A stretch of 64,000 bases of DNA, taken from positions 1,116,001 through 1,180,000 of the forward strand of contig CAWALV010000006.1 in assembly GCA_963782965.1 (NCBI GenBank). The letters are read 5' to 3'. The notes under the pieces are model-generated. The model did not search any database. It was not told where the DNA came from and saw only the letters and a program-made list of their open reading frames with translations. Below, in pieces: positions 1 through 8,585 of this stretch. The number at the start of each line of letters is the position of its first letter. The first letter of the stretch is position 1. The translations under genes were made by a program, and so were the position numbers. This DNA comes from CAWALV01 sp963782965 (GTDB lineage: Bacteria; Actinomycetota; Actinomycetes; Acidothermales; Acidothermaceae).

Positions 1-883
1 CCACGCTGCGCGACGACTGGTAGGTGACGAACTTGGTGATCCGGATGGGAACCCCTGGCTCGGCGTCGACGCTGATCACCAGCTCGCTCCGGTCGCCGTC
101 GACGGAGACCGACTCGCGATGATGGTCGGCCACCTCGACGAGATGGTCGAGCCCGACCCCGAGAGTCATGCCGCTGTTCGTCGTCCGGTAGCCGAGCAGG
201 AACCGGCGCTCGTCCTGCTCGCCCTGCTCGCCCTGCTCGATGTGCTCGAGGTTGAGCACGCGATCGGCGAACGTCTTGGCCAGCCGTGGATCGGTCAATC
301 CGCGACCGTGTTCGGGTTCTTGATGCGGTCGGTCCTGGTGGTTGAGCAGTTGCGAGGAGACGACGACCGGTGCCGAATGGTCGAGCACCGTGACCTCGTA
401 GGAAATCGCCATGACGTGGCGGTGTTCCAGCGAGACGACGCGGCGCGACCGCACCCGGACGTGATGGCCGGACGGCGTCGACCACACCATCTCGCGCACC
501 AGCGTGCCGGCGCGCATGTCGAGAACGCGCCGGTAGCGATGCACACGCGCGGTCGGCAGGAACAGCGGTTCGTCGTCGACGTAGAGTGCGAGGACCGTCG
601 CATCGGGCACATTGACGATCGTCTGGCCGACCCTTGCCAGGCCGTAGGCCTCCTCCGCGTGCACGATCGGCCAGGTCTCGTGGAAGCCGTTGACGAACGT
701 GCCGGGCGAAAGACTCGGCCGGCCCTCGTCCTGGGTTCCTCGCACGCCGAGGTAGCCGTTACCCAGCGCGAAGATCGTTTCGGCGCGGTCGGCGTAGCGC
801 GGGTCGTATCGCTGCTCGACCAGACGCCACGGCTCGCGCGGGTACATGTGCTCGGGCAGCGGGACGATCTCACGCCGCAGCAT
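1..883 (-). CDS. Glycoside hydrolase family 65 phosphorylase, N-terminal part (cut by window edge)
   Basis: The reading frame starts at ATG 883 and runs off the left edge, giving about 294 residues. It opens with MLRREIVPLPEHMYPREPWR and contains AETIFALGNGYLGVRG and GTFVNGFHETWPI, the N-terminal beta-sandwich signature of GH65 (maltose, trehalose or kojibiose phosphorylases). Known members cleave an alpha-glucoside with phosphate to give beta-glucose-1-phosphate in the cytosol. The catalytic Glu lies further on, outside the window, so the exact disaccharide cannot be told. It is divergent from a beta-phosphoglucomutase 92 bp away, the usual partner, which supports a phosphorolytic disaccharide pathway. 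Family call is confident; specificity is open. Confidence 0.88.
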   Translation of the reverse strand, partial: MLRREIVPLPEHMYPREPWRLVEQRYDPRYADRAETIFALGNGYLGVRGTQDEGRPSLSPGTFVNGFHETWPIVHAEEAYGLARVGQTIVNVPDATVLALYVDDEPLFLPTARVHRYRRVLDMRAGTLVREMVWSTPSGHHVRVRSRRVVSLEHRHVMAISYEVTVLDHSAPVVVSSQLLNHQDRPHQEPEHGRGLTDPRLAKTFADRVLNLEHIEQGEQGEQDERRFLLGYRTTNSGMTLGVGLDHLVEVADHHRESVSVDGDRSELVISVDAEPGVPIRITKFVTYQSSRSV

Positions 884-975
884 GAAAAGACGTTACGCCC
901 GGTCGGGCCCCGGTGTGCGGGCCGTAGGCTGATCGGAGGCAACGAAAGCTCGCACCTTGCGCGATTGGCCCCACT

Positions 976-1722
976 ATGACAGCGCAGCCTGCCGACGACT
1001 ACCAGGCCTACCTCTTCGACCTGGACGGCGTCATCACCCGCACGGCGCAGGTCCACGCCGCCGCGTGGCAGCGGTTGTTCGACGAGTTCCTCGCCGGCTG
1101 CACGCCCCGCGAGAACGGCGCGGACACCCGCCCGTTCGATCTCGACGACGATTACGTGCGCTACATCGATGGACGGCGTCGCGCCGACGGCGTCCGGGCA
1201 TTCCTCGACTCGCGCGGCATCCGGCTGGCGGAGGGTGAACCGGACGACGGCCCCGACGCTCGTACTGTGAACGGGTTGGCGAACCGCAAGAACGGCTACT
1301 TCGAGCAGGCGCTGGAGCTCCACGGAGTCGGCGTGTACGACGACGCCGTCGACCTGGCCCGTGGCGTTCGCGCGCGTGGGTGCAGCGTTGCGGTCGTCTC
1401 GGCCAGCGAGAACTGCGCGGCGATCCTTCGCACGGCCGGGTTGCTCGCGGATTTCGACGTCCTGGTCACCGGAATCGATGCCCGGTTGCAGAATCTGCCT
1501 GGAAAGCCCGCACCGGACACTTATCTCGAGGCGGCCCGCCGCCTGCATGCCGACGCAGCCCACGCGGTCGTACTCGAGGACGCCATTGCCGGCGTGCAGG
1601 CGGGTGTGGCCGGCGGGTTCGGGCTTGTCGTGGGCGTCGACCGCCGCGGCGATCCGGGGCCTTTGCAACGTGCCGGCGCGGATGTCGTACTCACCGATCT
1701 GCGTGACATGCTGACACCATGA
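976..1722 (+). CDS. pgmB: Beta-phosphoglucomutase (HAD superfamily)
   Basis: This 248-residue HAD-family protein converts beta-glucose-1-phosphate to glucose-6-phosphate. Visible motifs are LFDLDGVIT, with nucleophile and acid/base Asp15 and Asp17, a Ser-containing motif II near residue 142, Lys177 in GKPAPDTYLEAA, and the acidic motif VLEDAIAG with Glu201 and Asp202. Length and the cap insertion after residue 20 fit the PGMB subfamily. It is divergent from the GH65 phosphorylase, whose product is its expected substrate. The next gene overlaps its stop by 4 bases (ATGA), so the two are probably co-transcribed. A generic HAD phosphatase is the alternative, but the neighbour makes PGM likely. 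Confidence 0.87.
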   Translation: MTAQPADDYQAYLFDLDGVITRTAQVHAAAWQRLFDEFLAGCTPRENGADTRPFDLDDDYVRYIDGRRRADGVRAFLDSRGIRLAEGEPDDGPDARTVNGLANRKNGYFEQALELHGVGVYDDAVDLARGVRARGCSVAVVSASENCAAILRTAGLLADFDVLVTGIDARLQNLPGKPAPDTYLEAARRLHADAAHAVVLEDAIAGVQAGVAGGFGLVVGVDRRGDPGPLQRAGADVVLTDLRDMLTP

Positions 1723-2390
1723 CCACGAGCCAGCATCCACACCCAGGCGACATCGGTCGCCGGGTTCGGCAACGGCGCGAGGACCTCGGCATGACCCGCG
1801 CAGAACTTGCGTCTCGGGCCGACATGGTCGAAGGCTACGTCGCCTACCTGGAGGAACACCCGGCGCAGCTCGGTGCCGCAGAACTGCTGCGCGTCGCGTC
1901 AGCGCTGGAACTGACGCCGTCGGTGCTACTCGGCGTAGTCGACGACTCCTCGCCGGGTCGCGGAGACGCCGCGGCGTATCCCAAACTCGACGTGCTCGCC
2001 GAGAGCGAGTGTTGGGCACTCATCGGCGAACGTGGCGTGGGTCGTATCGTCCTCTACGCCGAGGGCGGCCAAGCTCCCGTCGTCCTGCCACTCAACTACG
2101 CGACCGTGGGTCACGAGCTGTTCGTCGAAACCCGCATCGGGCACGTCGTGCAGTCGACGATCGAGCGCAGTGGCGGGCGGTCCATCGCCAGTTTCGAGGT
2201 CGATCGCATCGATGAGGTGCAGCACGCCGGCTGGAGTGTGCTGCTGCGCGGTGAGGCAACGATGGCCGACGCCAGCGACACCGCCGGAACCGCAGTGGCG
2301 GCACCGCACCCGTGGATCGGCACGGAAGGCACGGTCGCCGTCCGGATCAAGCCGCACGAGATCACCGGCCGGCGCATCAACCCCGGCTGA
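1719..2390 (+). CDS. XRE-type HTH fused to a pyridoxamine-5'-phosphate-oxidase-like domain
   Basis: This 223-residue protein has two parts. Residues about 12-72 (IGRRVRQRREDLGMTRAELA, then EGYVAYLEEHPAQL) form a Cro/C1-type helix-turn-helix. Residues about 90-215 (ESECWALIGERGVGRIVLYA, VVLPLNYATVGHELFVETRI) resemble the flavin/F420-binding split-barrel of PNPOx-like proteins. Proteins of this architecture are common in actinomycetes and are assumed to be redox- or cofactor-sensing regulators, but I know of no assigned ligand. It overlaps pgmB by 4 bases, so it may be in that operon. It converges on the metal-transporter genes, with coding ends overlapping by 14 bases. Confidence 0.8.
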   Translation: MTTSQHPHPGDIGRRVRQRREDLGMTRAELASRADMVEGYVAYLEEHPAQLGAAELLRVASALELTPSVLLGVVDDSSPGRGDAAAYPKLDVLAESECWALIGERGVGRIVLYAEGGQAPVVLPLNYATVGHELFVETRIGHVVQSTIERSGGRSIASFEVDRIDEVQHAGWSVLLRGEATMADASDTAGTAVAAPHPWIGTEGTVAVRIKPHEITGRRINPG

Positions 2391-3195
2391 GCGAACCGCG
2401 CCGAACCAGTGCCGATAGCGCGTATTCGGCGGTGGCGAAAGCCATCACACAGAAGCTGGCCGGAAGTCTGGGTGCGGCGTAAGAGAGGGACAGTCCGCCC
2501 CACATGGCTAGGACGGCGAGCAGTGCCGACAGCGGCAGCGCCCGCCAAGGGTTGTCGGTCAGCCGCTGCGCGGCCGCCGGGGGTGCTGCGAGCAGGCCGA
2601 ACAGCAGCAGCGCGCCGACCGCCTGGCTGGCTTCCGCGGCTGCCGCGCCGACGATGGCGAGGAAGGCCGGGCCGAGCGCTCGTACCGGAACGCCGCGGGC
2701 GGCGGCGACGGCCGGGTCGAGGCTCGCGAACAGCAGCGGTCTCGCGATGAACAGCAGGACGACGACGAGCCCGGCCGCGATGAGGGCCGCGGTGGTCGCT
2801 GCGCTCGCGCTGATGCCGAAGATGGATCCGAACAACACGGTGACGCTGGCGGCGCCATTACCGGCGCTGGAATGCGTTGTGTACCAGGCGAGGAAGAACA
2901 CGCCGAGCCCGAGAATCCAGGAAAACGTGGTGCCGATGACGACGTCGTCAGCCACCCGCCGTCCGCCGACGAGACCGAGAAGCAGCCCGACGCTCACGGT
3001 TGCCGCGAACAACCCGAATCGCAGGTCGACGCCAGCCGCGAGTGCAGCCAGCGCACCCGTGTAGGCGACGTGTGAAAGCGCATCGCCGGCGAATACCTGG
3101 CCCCGGAGTACGACGAAATAGCCGACGAGCCCGGACAGCACCGCGATGGCGGTGCCCGCGACGAAGGCATGCTGGATGAACGGCTGAGACAGCAT
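2377..3195 (-). CDS. Zinc/manganese-type ABC transporter permease (ABC-3 family), second subunit
   Basis: This is a 272-residue integral membrane protein with about eight hydrophobic segments. It contains [20 protein letters not shown] and VVIGTTFSWILGLGVFFLAW, typical of the ABC-3 family (ZnuB/MntB/TroC). It should form the translocation channel for a divalent metal together with the preceding permease. ATG 3195 overlaps the TGA of the upstream permease by one base (TGATG), so translation is probably coupled. It is the last gene of the operon lipoprotein, ATPase, permease, permease. Its stop lies inside the convergent HTH-PNPOx gene. Zinc is favoured over manganese because a Fur/Zur gene is divergent at the operon head. 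Confidence 0.87.
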   Translation of the reverse strand: MLSQPFIQHAFVAGTAIAVLSGLVGYFVVLRGQVFAGDALSHVAYTGALAALAAGVDLRFGLFAATVSVGLLLGLVGGRRVADDVVIGTTFSWILGLGVFFLAWYTTHSSAGNGAASVTVLFGSIFGISASAATTAALIAAGLVVVLLFIARPLLFASLDPAVAAARGVPVRALGPAFLAIVGAAAAEASQAVGALLLFGLLAAPPAAAQRLTDNPWRALPLSALLAVLAMWGGLSLSYAAPRLPASFCVMAFATAEYALSALVRRGSLSRG

Positions 3196-4089
3196 CACGC
3201 ACCGACCATGCGCCGGCTCCCGACGTGGTCGGTGACGGCGCGATAGATCGTGGCGAGCAAGAATGCAGCGAAAGCCAAGGTGGTGACCCAAAAGCCGATC
3301 GGATAAGGCGAGAAGAACGCGATGCCCTCGCCGACCCAGGTGACCACGAGCGCGAGTCCGACGGACAGCAGCAGGCCGGCGAGCGGCCTCGCGGTCAACC
3401 GGGCCGCGGTCGCGGCCGGCGCCACGAGCAACGCGAAGACCAGCAAGCTGCCGGTCACCTGGCTGGTACCTGCGGCAGCGACGCCGAGCAGCACGAGGAA
3501 GCCGGCGTTGACGAGACGAACCGGCACCCCGCGAGCGCCCGCCACGGCCGGGTCGACGCTCACGAAGAGCAGCGGGCGGCCGAGGGTGGCGAGCGCCGCG
3601 AGGGATGCTCGCACCGGCAACGAGCAGGATCAACACCTGAGAATCGGTGACACCGATGATCGTGCCGAAGAGCAGATTGTTCAGGCCGCCGAGAAAACCC
3701 TTGTAGAGGCTGACGAACAAGAAGCCGCACGCCAACGCGAACGCCTGCACGGTGCCGATGACCGCGGATTCCTCGGTGTAACCGCCTAGCCCGGTGCCGC
3801 TGCGACCACTCGCTGGAACGGCGGCGATCACGAGCGCCCCGGCGATGCAGAAGCCGAAATACCCGAATGCGGTGTTCACCCCCAGCCAGGTCGCCGCCGC
3901 GGCACCGGGGAAACCTGCCACCGCGAGCGTGTGCCCGGCGAAGCTCTGCCGCCGCAGCACCATGAAATAGCCGACGGCGCCGGCGACCACGGCGACGATG
4001 GTGCCGGCCCGCAACGCATTGACCATGAAGTGGTAGCTCAGCATCTGGCGGACGTCGTCGACGACGTTCCAGGTCAGGTTCGCGCTCAC
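3195..4089 (-). pseudogene. Zinc/manganese-type ABC transporter permease (ABC-3 family), first subunit, frameshifted
   Basis: Translation from GTG 4089 (overlapping the ATPase stop as GTGA) gives VVDDVRQMLSYHFMVNALRA through LGGLNNLLFGTIIGVTDSQ, clearly ABC-3 permease. It then leaves frame near 3598-3620. The C-terminal half continues in another frame (SLAALATLGRPLLFVSVDPA to the TGA at 3195-3197). Moving between the frames needs one base to be skipped, i.e. one extra base in this sequence. Both halves keep full conservation and the downstream coupling (TGATG), so this is either a very recent mutation or a sequencing error. If real, the transporter has lost a subunit, unless the other permease forms a homodimer. 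Confidence 0.78.
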
Positions 4090-4898
4090 GCCGGCAGGTG
4101 GTGCGCGTGGCTGTCCGGCTGACCGACGACGACGAGTCGCCCGGCGTGGTCGCGCAACACGTCGATGTGGGTTCCGTACAACATGCTGAGCGTCTCGGCG
4201 GTGATGACGTCTTCCGGCGGCCCGATGACAGCACCGCCGTGCGCCAGATAGATCACCTGGTCGAGGTAGGGCAGGATCGGGTTCACGTCGTGCGCAACGA
4301 GCATGACGGTGACGCCCTGGCTGCGGCACACCGACTGGATCAGGGCGCTCACCGAGGCTTGGTTCGTGACGTCGAGGCTGTCGAGCGGTTCGTCGAGCAG
4401 CAGCAGTTCCGGACGCCGCACCAGGGCTTGGGCGATCAGCAGGCGTTGCTGTTCGCCGCCGGAGCATTGCCCGATCGGCCGCTGTGCGTATCGCTCTGCT
4501 CCCACGACGGCGACGACTTCGCGGATCCGTTCGTGTGCCTCGCGCGCTCGCGCACCGCGGAGCCGTGCCGGCAAGGGGAACCCCCACCGGTCGCCGTCCA
4601 GGCCGAGGCGGACGATGTCGATGCCGCGGATTCTGGTGGACGGGTCGAATCCGCGCCGCTGCGGTAGATAGCCGACGCGGGCATTGTGCCGACCCGGTGG
4701 GTCGCCGAGAACACGCAGCTCTCCGGTAGCGAGCGGTTGCAGACCGAGGACCGCCTTCAACAGGGTCGACTTGCCTGCACCGTTCGGGCCGAGCAGCGCC
4801 ACGAACTCGCCGGCGCGCACCTCGAGGTTCACCTTCGACCAGATGGTGCGGCCACCGATCGCCGTCCCTGCATCGGCGAACTCGACGACGGGGCTCAT
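4086..4898 (-). CDS. Zinc/manganese-type ABC transporter ATP-binding protein
   Basis: This 270-residue ABC ATPase powers metal uptake. Walker A is GPNGAGKST at residues 37-45, the signature is CSGGEQQ at 145-151, Walker B is LLLLDEP at 165-171, and the switch His is in VAHDVN. The start is ATG 4898, because it overlaps the TGA of the binding lipoprotein as ATGA; a longer frame reaches 4955 but would run into the lipoprotein gene. It overlaps the next permease by 4 bases. Placement between an A-I cluster binding protein and ABC-3 permeases defines it as ZnuC/MntB-like. The exact metal is inferred from the divergent Fur-family gene. Confidence 0.88.
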   Translation of the reverse strand: MSPVVEFADAGTAIGGRTIWSKVNLEVRAGEFVALLGPNGAGKSTLLKAVLGLQPLATGELRVLGDPPGRHNARVGYLPQRRGFDPSTRIRGIDIVRLGLDGDRWGFPLPARLRGARAREAHERIREVVAVVGAERYAQRPIGQCSGGEQQRLLIAQALVRRPELLLLDEPLDSLDVTNQASVSALIQSVCRSQGVTVMLVAHDVNPILPYLDQVIYLAHGGAVIGPPEDVITAETLSMLYGTHIDVLRDHAGRLVVVGQPDSHAHHLPA

Positions 4899-5836
4899 GT
4901 GTTGCTCGCTTCGCGGAGAGCGGCAAGGAGCGACTGCAATTGCGCGGTCTGCCAATCCTGGAAACTCGCCGTGGCGGGCGTCAGGGTTTCGGTGATCGTG
5001 GTCACCGGGATGCCGGCTCGCTTCGCCGCCGCGACCTGCCCAGCGACGTCGGGGGTCGAGTTCTGGCCGTTGAACACATACACCTTGATCACCTTGGCGC
5101 TGATCTGGTGATCGATCGTCGCCTTGTCTGCCGCCGAGGGGTCGATGCCCTCGCTGATGGCCTTGAGGAAGCTCGGCGGAGTCACCAGATCGAGGCCGAG
5201 CGCGTCGGCCAGCGGCGCGAAGATGCTCTCACTCGCGCCGACCGGCGTCCCGGCGTACTTGGTCTTGATGTCGTTGATCGCCTGGTGGTACGCGGCGAGG
5301 CCGGTGCTCTCGAAGGCCTGCCGCTGGTTGTCGAAGTAGTTGGCGTCGGCCGGGTCTGCGCGCTTGAGACCGGCGGTGATCGCGTTGGCGACCTTCTCGA
5401 CGTCGCCGGGGGAGTACCAGCGATGCGGGTTACCCCCAGCGGGGACGCCGACCAGCTTGCCGACGTCGATGACCAGCCGTTTCGAGTCGGTGCTCGCCGC
5501 CAGCGACTTCGCCGCCCAGGAGTCGTAGCCGACGCCGTTTTCGACGAAGAGCCGGGAGTCGGCGATGGTGCGGGCGTTCGCCGGCGTGGGTTCGTAGTCG
5601 TGTGGATCGGTGTTGGGGTTGGTGATGATCGACGTCTCCTGCACCTTGTCGCCGCCGAGCTGGGCCAAGATGCTGCCCCACGCGCTGATGCTGGCGGCGA
5701 CCTGGAGCTTGCGCCCGGCCTGCCCGGTGGACGTCGCGGGAGCGGCGACGCTGCACCCGGCGAGAACCACCGCCGACAGCACGACCACCGATACCGCAGG
5801 CGCGATCGCCGGGCTCAGCGCGGTACGCCCCAGCAA
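4895..5836 (-). CDS. Metal ABC transporter substrate-binding lipoprotein (ZnuA-like)
   Basis: This 313-residue cluster A-I binding protein captures extracellular zinc or manganese. I chose TTG 5836 because GGAGG lies 4 bases upstream and the product begins directly with a lipoprotein signal, with lipobox VLAGC and Cys28. Longer in-frame starts would cross the promoter. Metal-ligand candidates are His79 in NPNTDPHDYEP, His138 in GNPHRWYSPGDV, and later acidic residues (SESIFAP). The long His-rich loop of many ZnuA proteins is absent, so specificity is not fixed by sequence. It heads the four-gene metal operon and lies just downstream of a candidate Zur-type operator. Confidence 0.87.
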   Translation of the reverse strand: MLGRTALSPAIAPAVSVVVLSAVVLAGCSVAAPATSTGQAGRKLQVAASISAWGSILAQLGGDKVQETSIITNPNTDPHDYEPTPANARTIADSRLFVENGVGYDSWAAKSLAASTDSKRLVIDVGKLVGVPAGGNPHRWYSPGDVEKVANAITAGLKRADPADANYFDNQRQAFESTGLAAYHQAINDIKTKYAGTPVGASESIFAPLADALGLDLVTPPSFLKAISEGIDPSAADKATIDHQISAKVIKVYVFNGQNSTPDVAGQVAAAKRAGIPVTTITETLTPATASFQDWQTAQLQSLLAALREASNT

Positions 5837-5896
5837 GGATCCTCCAGCCGAACGGGTCGCGCGGCCGCGCGGGTCGCGAGGCGCGAAGAGTCCACT

Positions 5897-5922
5897 ACAA
5901 CCTATTCGGAAACGGTTGTCAA
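5897..5922. promoter_or_regulatory. Candidate Zur operator overlapping the metal-operon promoter
   Basis: Inverted arms ACAACC (5897-5902) and GGTTGT (5914-5919) surround an AT-rich core. Read on the minus strand, TTGACA (5922-5917) is followed after 17 bases by TGTAGT, a plausible -35/-10 pair for the binding-protein gene, so the inverted repeat lies within the promoter. The part TGACAACCGTTTCCG resembles, at about 9 of 15 positions, the actinobacterial Zur-box shape as I recall it. The site sits in the 139-bp gap between the metal operon and the Fur-family gene, and could control both. Confidence 0.55.
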
Positions 5923-5975
5923 TTGCGATAAGCTGCCTGGAGCGGTGCCCGGGAGCGTGAAGGAGGAAGTCGCCG

Positions 5976-6398
5976 ATGACCGCGCGAGCAACGACTGCGG
6001 AGCGGTCCACCAGGCAGAAGCGGGCGCTGGCCGGCCTGCTCGGCGACACCGACACGTTCCGCACGGCGCAAGAGCTGCATCAACTGCTGCGCGAACGGGG
6101 CGAGCGCGTCGGCCTGACCACCGTGTACAACCAGCTGAAGGCGCTCGCCGACGCCGGCGAGGTCGACGTCCTGCGCAGCGAATCGGGCGAAGCGCTCTAC
6201 CGCAGGTGTCGTACCGAGGCCCATCACCACCATCTGCTCTGCCGCCGTTGCGGTCGGACGGTCGAGGTCGCGGGGCCGAACATCGAGGCATGGGCGACCG
6301 AACTAGCGCAGCGAGAGGGCTACACCGACGTCGCGCACACCGTCGAGATCGTCGGCACCTGCGCGAACTGCCGGGTCCCGCGCCGCGCCCGTCCTTGA
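5976..6398 (+). CDS. zur: Fur-family transcriptional regulator, probably zinc-responsive (Zur)
   Basis: This 140-residue Fur-family repressor has an N-terminal winged helix (RTAQELHQLL, VGLTTVYNQLKALADAG) and a metal-binding/dimerisation domain. The domain has EAHHHHLLC (His83-86, Cys89), a CRRC motif ending in Cys92, and CANC with Cys129 and Cys132. The two CxxC pairs form the structural zinc site, and the His cluster is in the sensing region. A strong AAGGAGG lies upstream of ATG 5976. It is divergent from a ZnuABC-like operon, and this arrangement is the usual one for Zur. Fur or Mur function cannot be excluded without binding data. Confidence 0.85.
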   Translation: MTARATTAERSTRQKRALAGLLGDTDTFRTAQELHQLLRERGERVGLTTVYNQLKALADAGEVDVLRSESGEALYRRCRTEAHHHHLLCRRCGRTVEVAGPNIEAWATELAQREGYTDVAHTVEIVGTCANCRVPRRARP

Positions 6399-6464
6399 TC
6401 CACCACTCCACGGAGCTCGCGACGGGCACAGTTTGGCAACGCTGCGGCTGAACCCCTTGTCCAA

Positions 6465-6478
6465 TGCATACGAATGCC
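6465..6478. promoter_or_regulatory. Candidate LacI-family operator before the arabinose operon
   Basis: TGCATACGAATGCC contains the perfect arms GCAT and ATGC around ACGA (6466-6477), with the central CpG usual for LacI-family operators. It lies 117 bp upstream of the sugar-binding protein start. Similar sequences precede the lacI gene (12226-12239) and the aldose epimerase gene (13738-13749), which suggests one regulon. Confidence 0.5.
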
Positions 6479-6594
6479 TACACTCGTTTGCAGCCCCGGG
6501 GCCCGCTCTCCTTTTGGTGAGGACGCCCGCCCCTGGCAGACAGACGTACATGACATTTACGCATCTTCAGGACGTTATGGCGGAAGGGATGCCG

Positions 6595-7686
6595 ATGAAC
6601 GGAAGAGGCTGGTCTCTAGCGTGGCGGGCGGGTGCTCTGGTGGGAGTTTCGGCTCTGGTGTTGAGCGCCTGCACGAGCAGCAACACCAAGAACAACGGGA
6701 ACGCTTCGGCGACGAACACCACGGGCGGCGCGTCACAGAACGCATCCGCTGCGGCGAACGTGCCCACCGGCGCGCAGTTCTGCAAGGGCATGAAGATCGT
6801 CTTCTTCCCTGGCGGCACGGCGGGAGGCGGTTTCGAGACCGTCGTCTACAACGGCGCGAAGGCGGCCGCGGCGGCCCTTGGACCCGACGTCACGTATCAA
6901 TGGTCCGATTGGGACCCCAACAAGATGATCACCCAGTTCCAGCAGGCCGTTGCCACGAAGCCCGACGGAATCGCAATTATGGGCCACCCCGGTGACGCGG
7001 CCTTCGACACGCTGATCGACCAGGCCGAAAGCCAGGGCATTACCGTCACCGTCATGAACACCGAGCTCCCGAAGGCCGAGGCCAAGTACGCGGCCCAGGG
7101 CACCGGTTACGCGGGCGCGACGCTGTACGACGCCGGCGCGGCGCTGGCCAACGAGGCCATCAAGCGCGGCAACCTGCAGTCGGGCAGCAAGGTGTTCGTC
7201 TGGGGCCTGAAGGCGCAGCCCGGGCGCGGTGAGCGCACCAAGGGCATCGTCGACGCACTGACGAAGGCCGGCATGAAAGTCGACTACCTCGAAATCAGCG
7301 ACGCCGCGAACGCCGATCCGGCCGCCGGTGTCCCGATCTTCACCGGGTACGTCTCCAAGAACCCCGACGTGAAGGCCATCTTCATCGACCACGGCAACCT
7401 GACCTCGACGATCCCGACCTATATGAAGGCTGCCAACCTCAAGCCTGGTTCGGTATTCGCGGCGGGCTTCGACATGTCACCGTCGACTGTGAAGGGCGTC
7501 CAGGATGGCTACATCAACCTGGTGATCGACCAGCAGGAATGGCTGCAGGGCTACTTCGGCATCGAGCAGCTGTGCTTGACGCACGAATACGGCTTCAGTG
7601 GCCTGCACATCGACACCGGCGGCGGCTTCGTCGACAAGTCCAACATCGACAAGATCGCGCCGCTCGTCACGAAGCAGATCCGTTGA
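6595..7686 (+). CDS. Sugar ABC transporter substrate-binding lipoprotein (CUT2 type, probably L-arabinose)
   Basis: This 363-residue exported lipoprotein has a signal peptide and lipobox VLSAC (Cys26), a Ser/Asn/Thr-rich linker to about residue 60, and a periplasmic-binding-protein fold of the ribose/galactose type (IVFFPGGTAGGGFETVVYNG, DGIAIMGHPGDAAFDTLIDQ). I chose ATG 6595 because GGAAGGG lies 6 bases upstream; an in-frame ATG at 6589 directly abuts that site. It is followed by an ATPase, a permease and araA. Arabinose is therefore the inferred ligand; other pentoses or galactose are possible. A LacI-like operator lies upstream. Confidence 0.86.
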   Translation: MNGRGWSLAWRAGALVGVSALVLSACTSSNTKNNGNASATNTTGGASQNASAAANVPTGAQFCKGMKIVFFPGGTAGGGFETVVYNGAKAAAAALGPDVTYQWSDWDPNKMITQFQQAVATKPDGIAIMGHPGDAAFDTLIDQAESQGITVTVMNTELPKAEAKYAAQGTGYAGATLYDAGAALANEAIKRGNLQSGSKVFVWGLKAQPGRGERTKGIVDALTKAGMKVDYLEISDAANADPAAGVPIFTGYVSKNPDVKAIFIDHGNLTSTIPTYMKAANLKPGSVFAAGFDMSPSTVKGVQDGYINLVIDQQEWLQGYFGIEQLCLTHEYGFSGLHIDTGGGFVDKSNIDKIAPLVTKQIR

Positions 7687-7772
7687 GGTTGCACGACAAC
7701 AGAGATAAGCACGACGTGGTGGCCGGCGAGCAGGAAGCTCGCCGGCCACCCGGCCCCACACCCGAGGATGCG

Positions 7773-8585
7773 ATGACAGCGACGCCACCCTTGACCGATA
7801 CCGTTCTCGAGCTGCGCCACGTTTCGAAGTCGTTCGGTGGCGTGCACGCACTGCGCGACATCAGCCTGCGGCTCGACGCGGGGCAGGTCCTCGGCCTCGT
7901 CGGCGACAACGGCGCCGGCAAGTCCACCCTCATCAAGATCATCACGGGCTACCACCGCCCCGACAGTGGCGAAATACTCTTCCGCGGTCGACGGGTCGAC
8001 GACCTCAGTGTCCGGAAGGCGCGAGCACTGGGTGTGGAGACGGTCTACCAGGAGCGCGCGTTGGCCGAGCAGCAATCGCTGTGGCGAAACATCTTCATGG
8101 GCCGTCCGCTCACCCGCCCCGGCGGCTTTCTCGACGTCCACAAGATGCGCCGGGTCACCGCGGAGCTGATGCAGGAATCGATGGGCTTCACCTCGGCGAT
8201 CCTCACGCCGGAGACCTCCGTCACCGGCCTCTCCGGTGGCGAGCGCCAGGGCATCGCCATTACCAGGGCGCTGCACTTCGAGGCCGATCTCATCATCCTC
8301 GACGAACCGACCATGGGTCTGTCGCTCAGCGAGACGGAGAAGACGCTCAACTTCGTCCGCAACATCAAGGCCGCGGGGAAGTCGGCGATCTTCATCGACC
8401 ACAACATCTTCCACATCTACTCGATCTCCGACCGCATCGTGATGATCGACCGGGGCGAGGTCGCCGGCGAGTTCCCGACGAACCAGTACTCGCTCGAGGA
8501 GCTCACCGCAATCATGCGGGAGGTGGCCGCGACAGGCCGCTTCAACGAACCGGTCCGCGAGCCGCAGGCGGGAGGTAGCGCGTGA
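7773..8585 (+). CDS. Sugar ABC transporter ATP-binding protein, single-domain CUT2 type
   Basis: This 270-residue ABC ATPase carries Walker [11 protein letters not shown]-loop [10 protein letters not shown], signature LSGGERQG and Walker B LIILDEP. CUT2 family ATPases such as RbsA/AraG are usually about 500 residues with two fused domains. This one has a single domain, like FrcA-type proteins, and presumably works as a homodimer. The start at ATG 7773 follows GAGG and fits family length; longer in-frame starts overlap the binding protein. The permease start overlaps its stop as GTGA. It energises import of the sugar bound by the upstream lipoprotein. Confidence 0.87.
   Translation: MTATPPLTDTVLELRHVSKSFGGVHALRDISLRLDAGQVLGLVGDNGAGKSTLIKIITGYHRPDSGEILFRGRRVDDLSVRKARALGVETVYQERALAEQQSLWRNIFMGRPLTRPGGFLDVHKMRRVTAELMQESMGFTSAILTPETSVTGLSGGERQGIAITRALHFEADLIILDEPTMGLSLSETEKTLNFVRNIKAAGKSAIFIDHNIFHIYSISDRIVMIDRGEVAGEFPTNQYSLEELTAIMREVAATGRFNEPVREPQAGGSA

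Noticed and set aside
295..2019. 574-residue minus-strand open frame across pgmB and the HTH-PNPOx gene
   Set aside because: Arg/Pro-rich antisense by-product of high GC. The real minus-strand gene starts at 883 in another frame.
4940..6451. 503-residue plus-strand frame opposite the metal-binding lipoprotein
   Set aside because: Antisense shadow; it lies opposite a well-supported gene and has no family signature.
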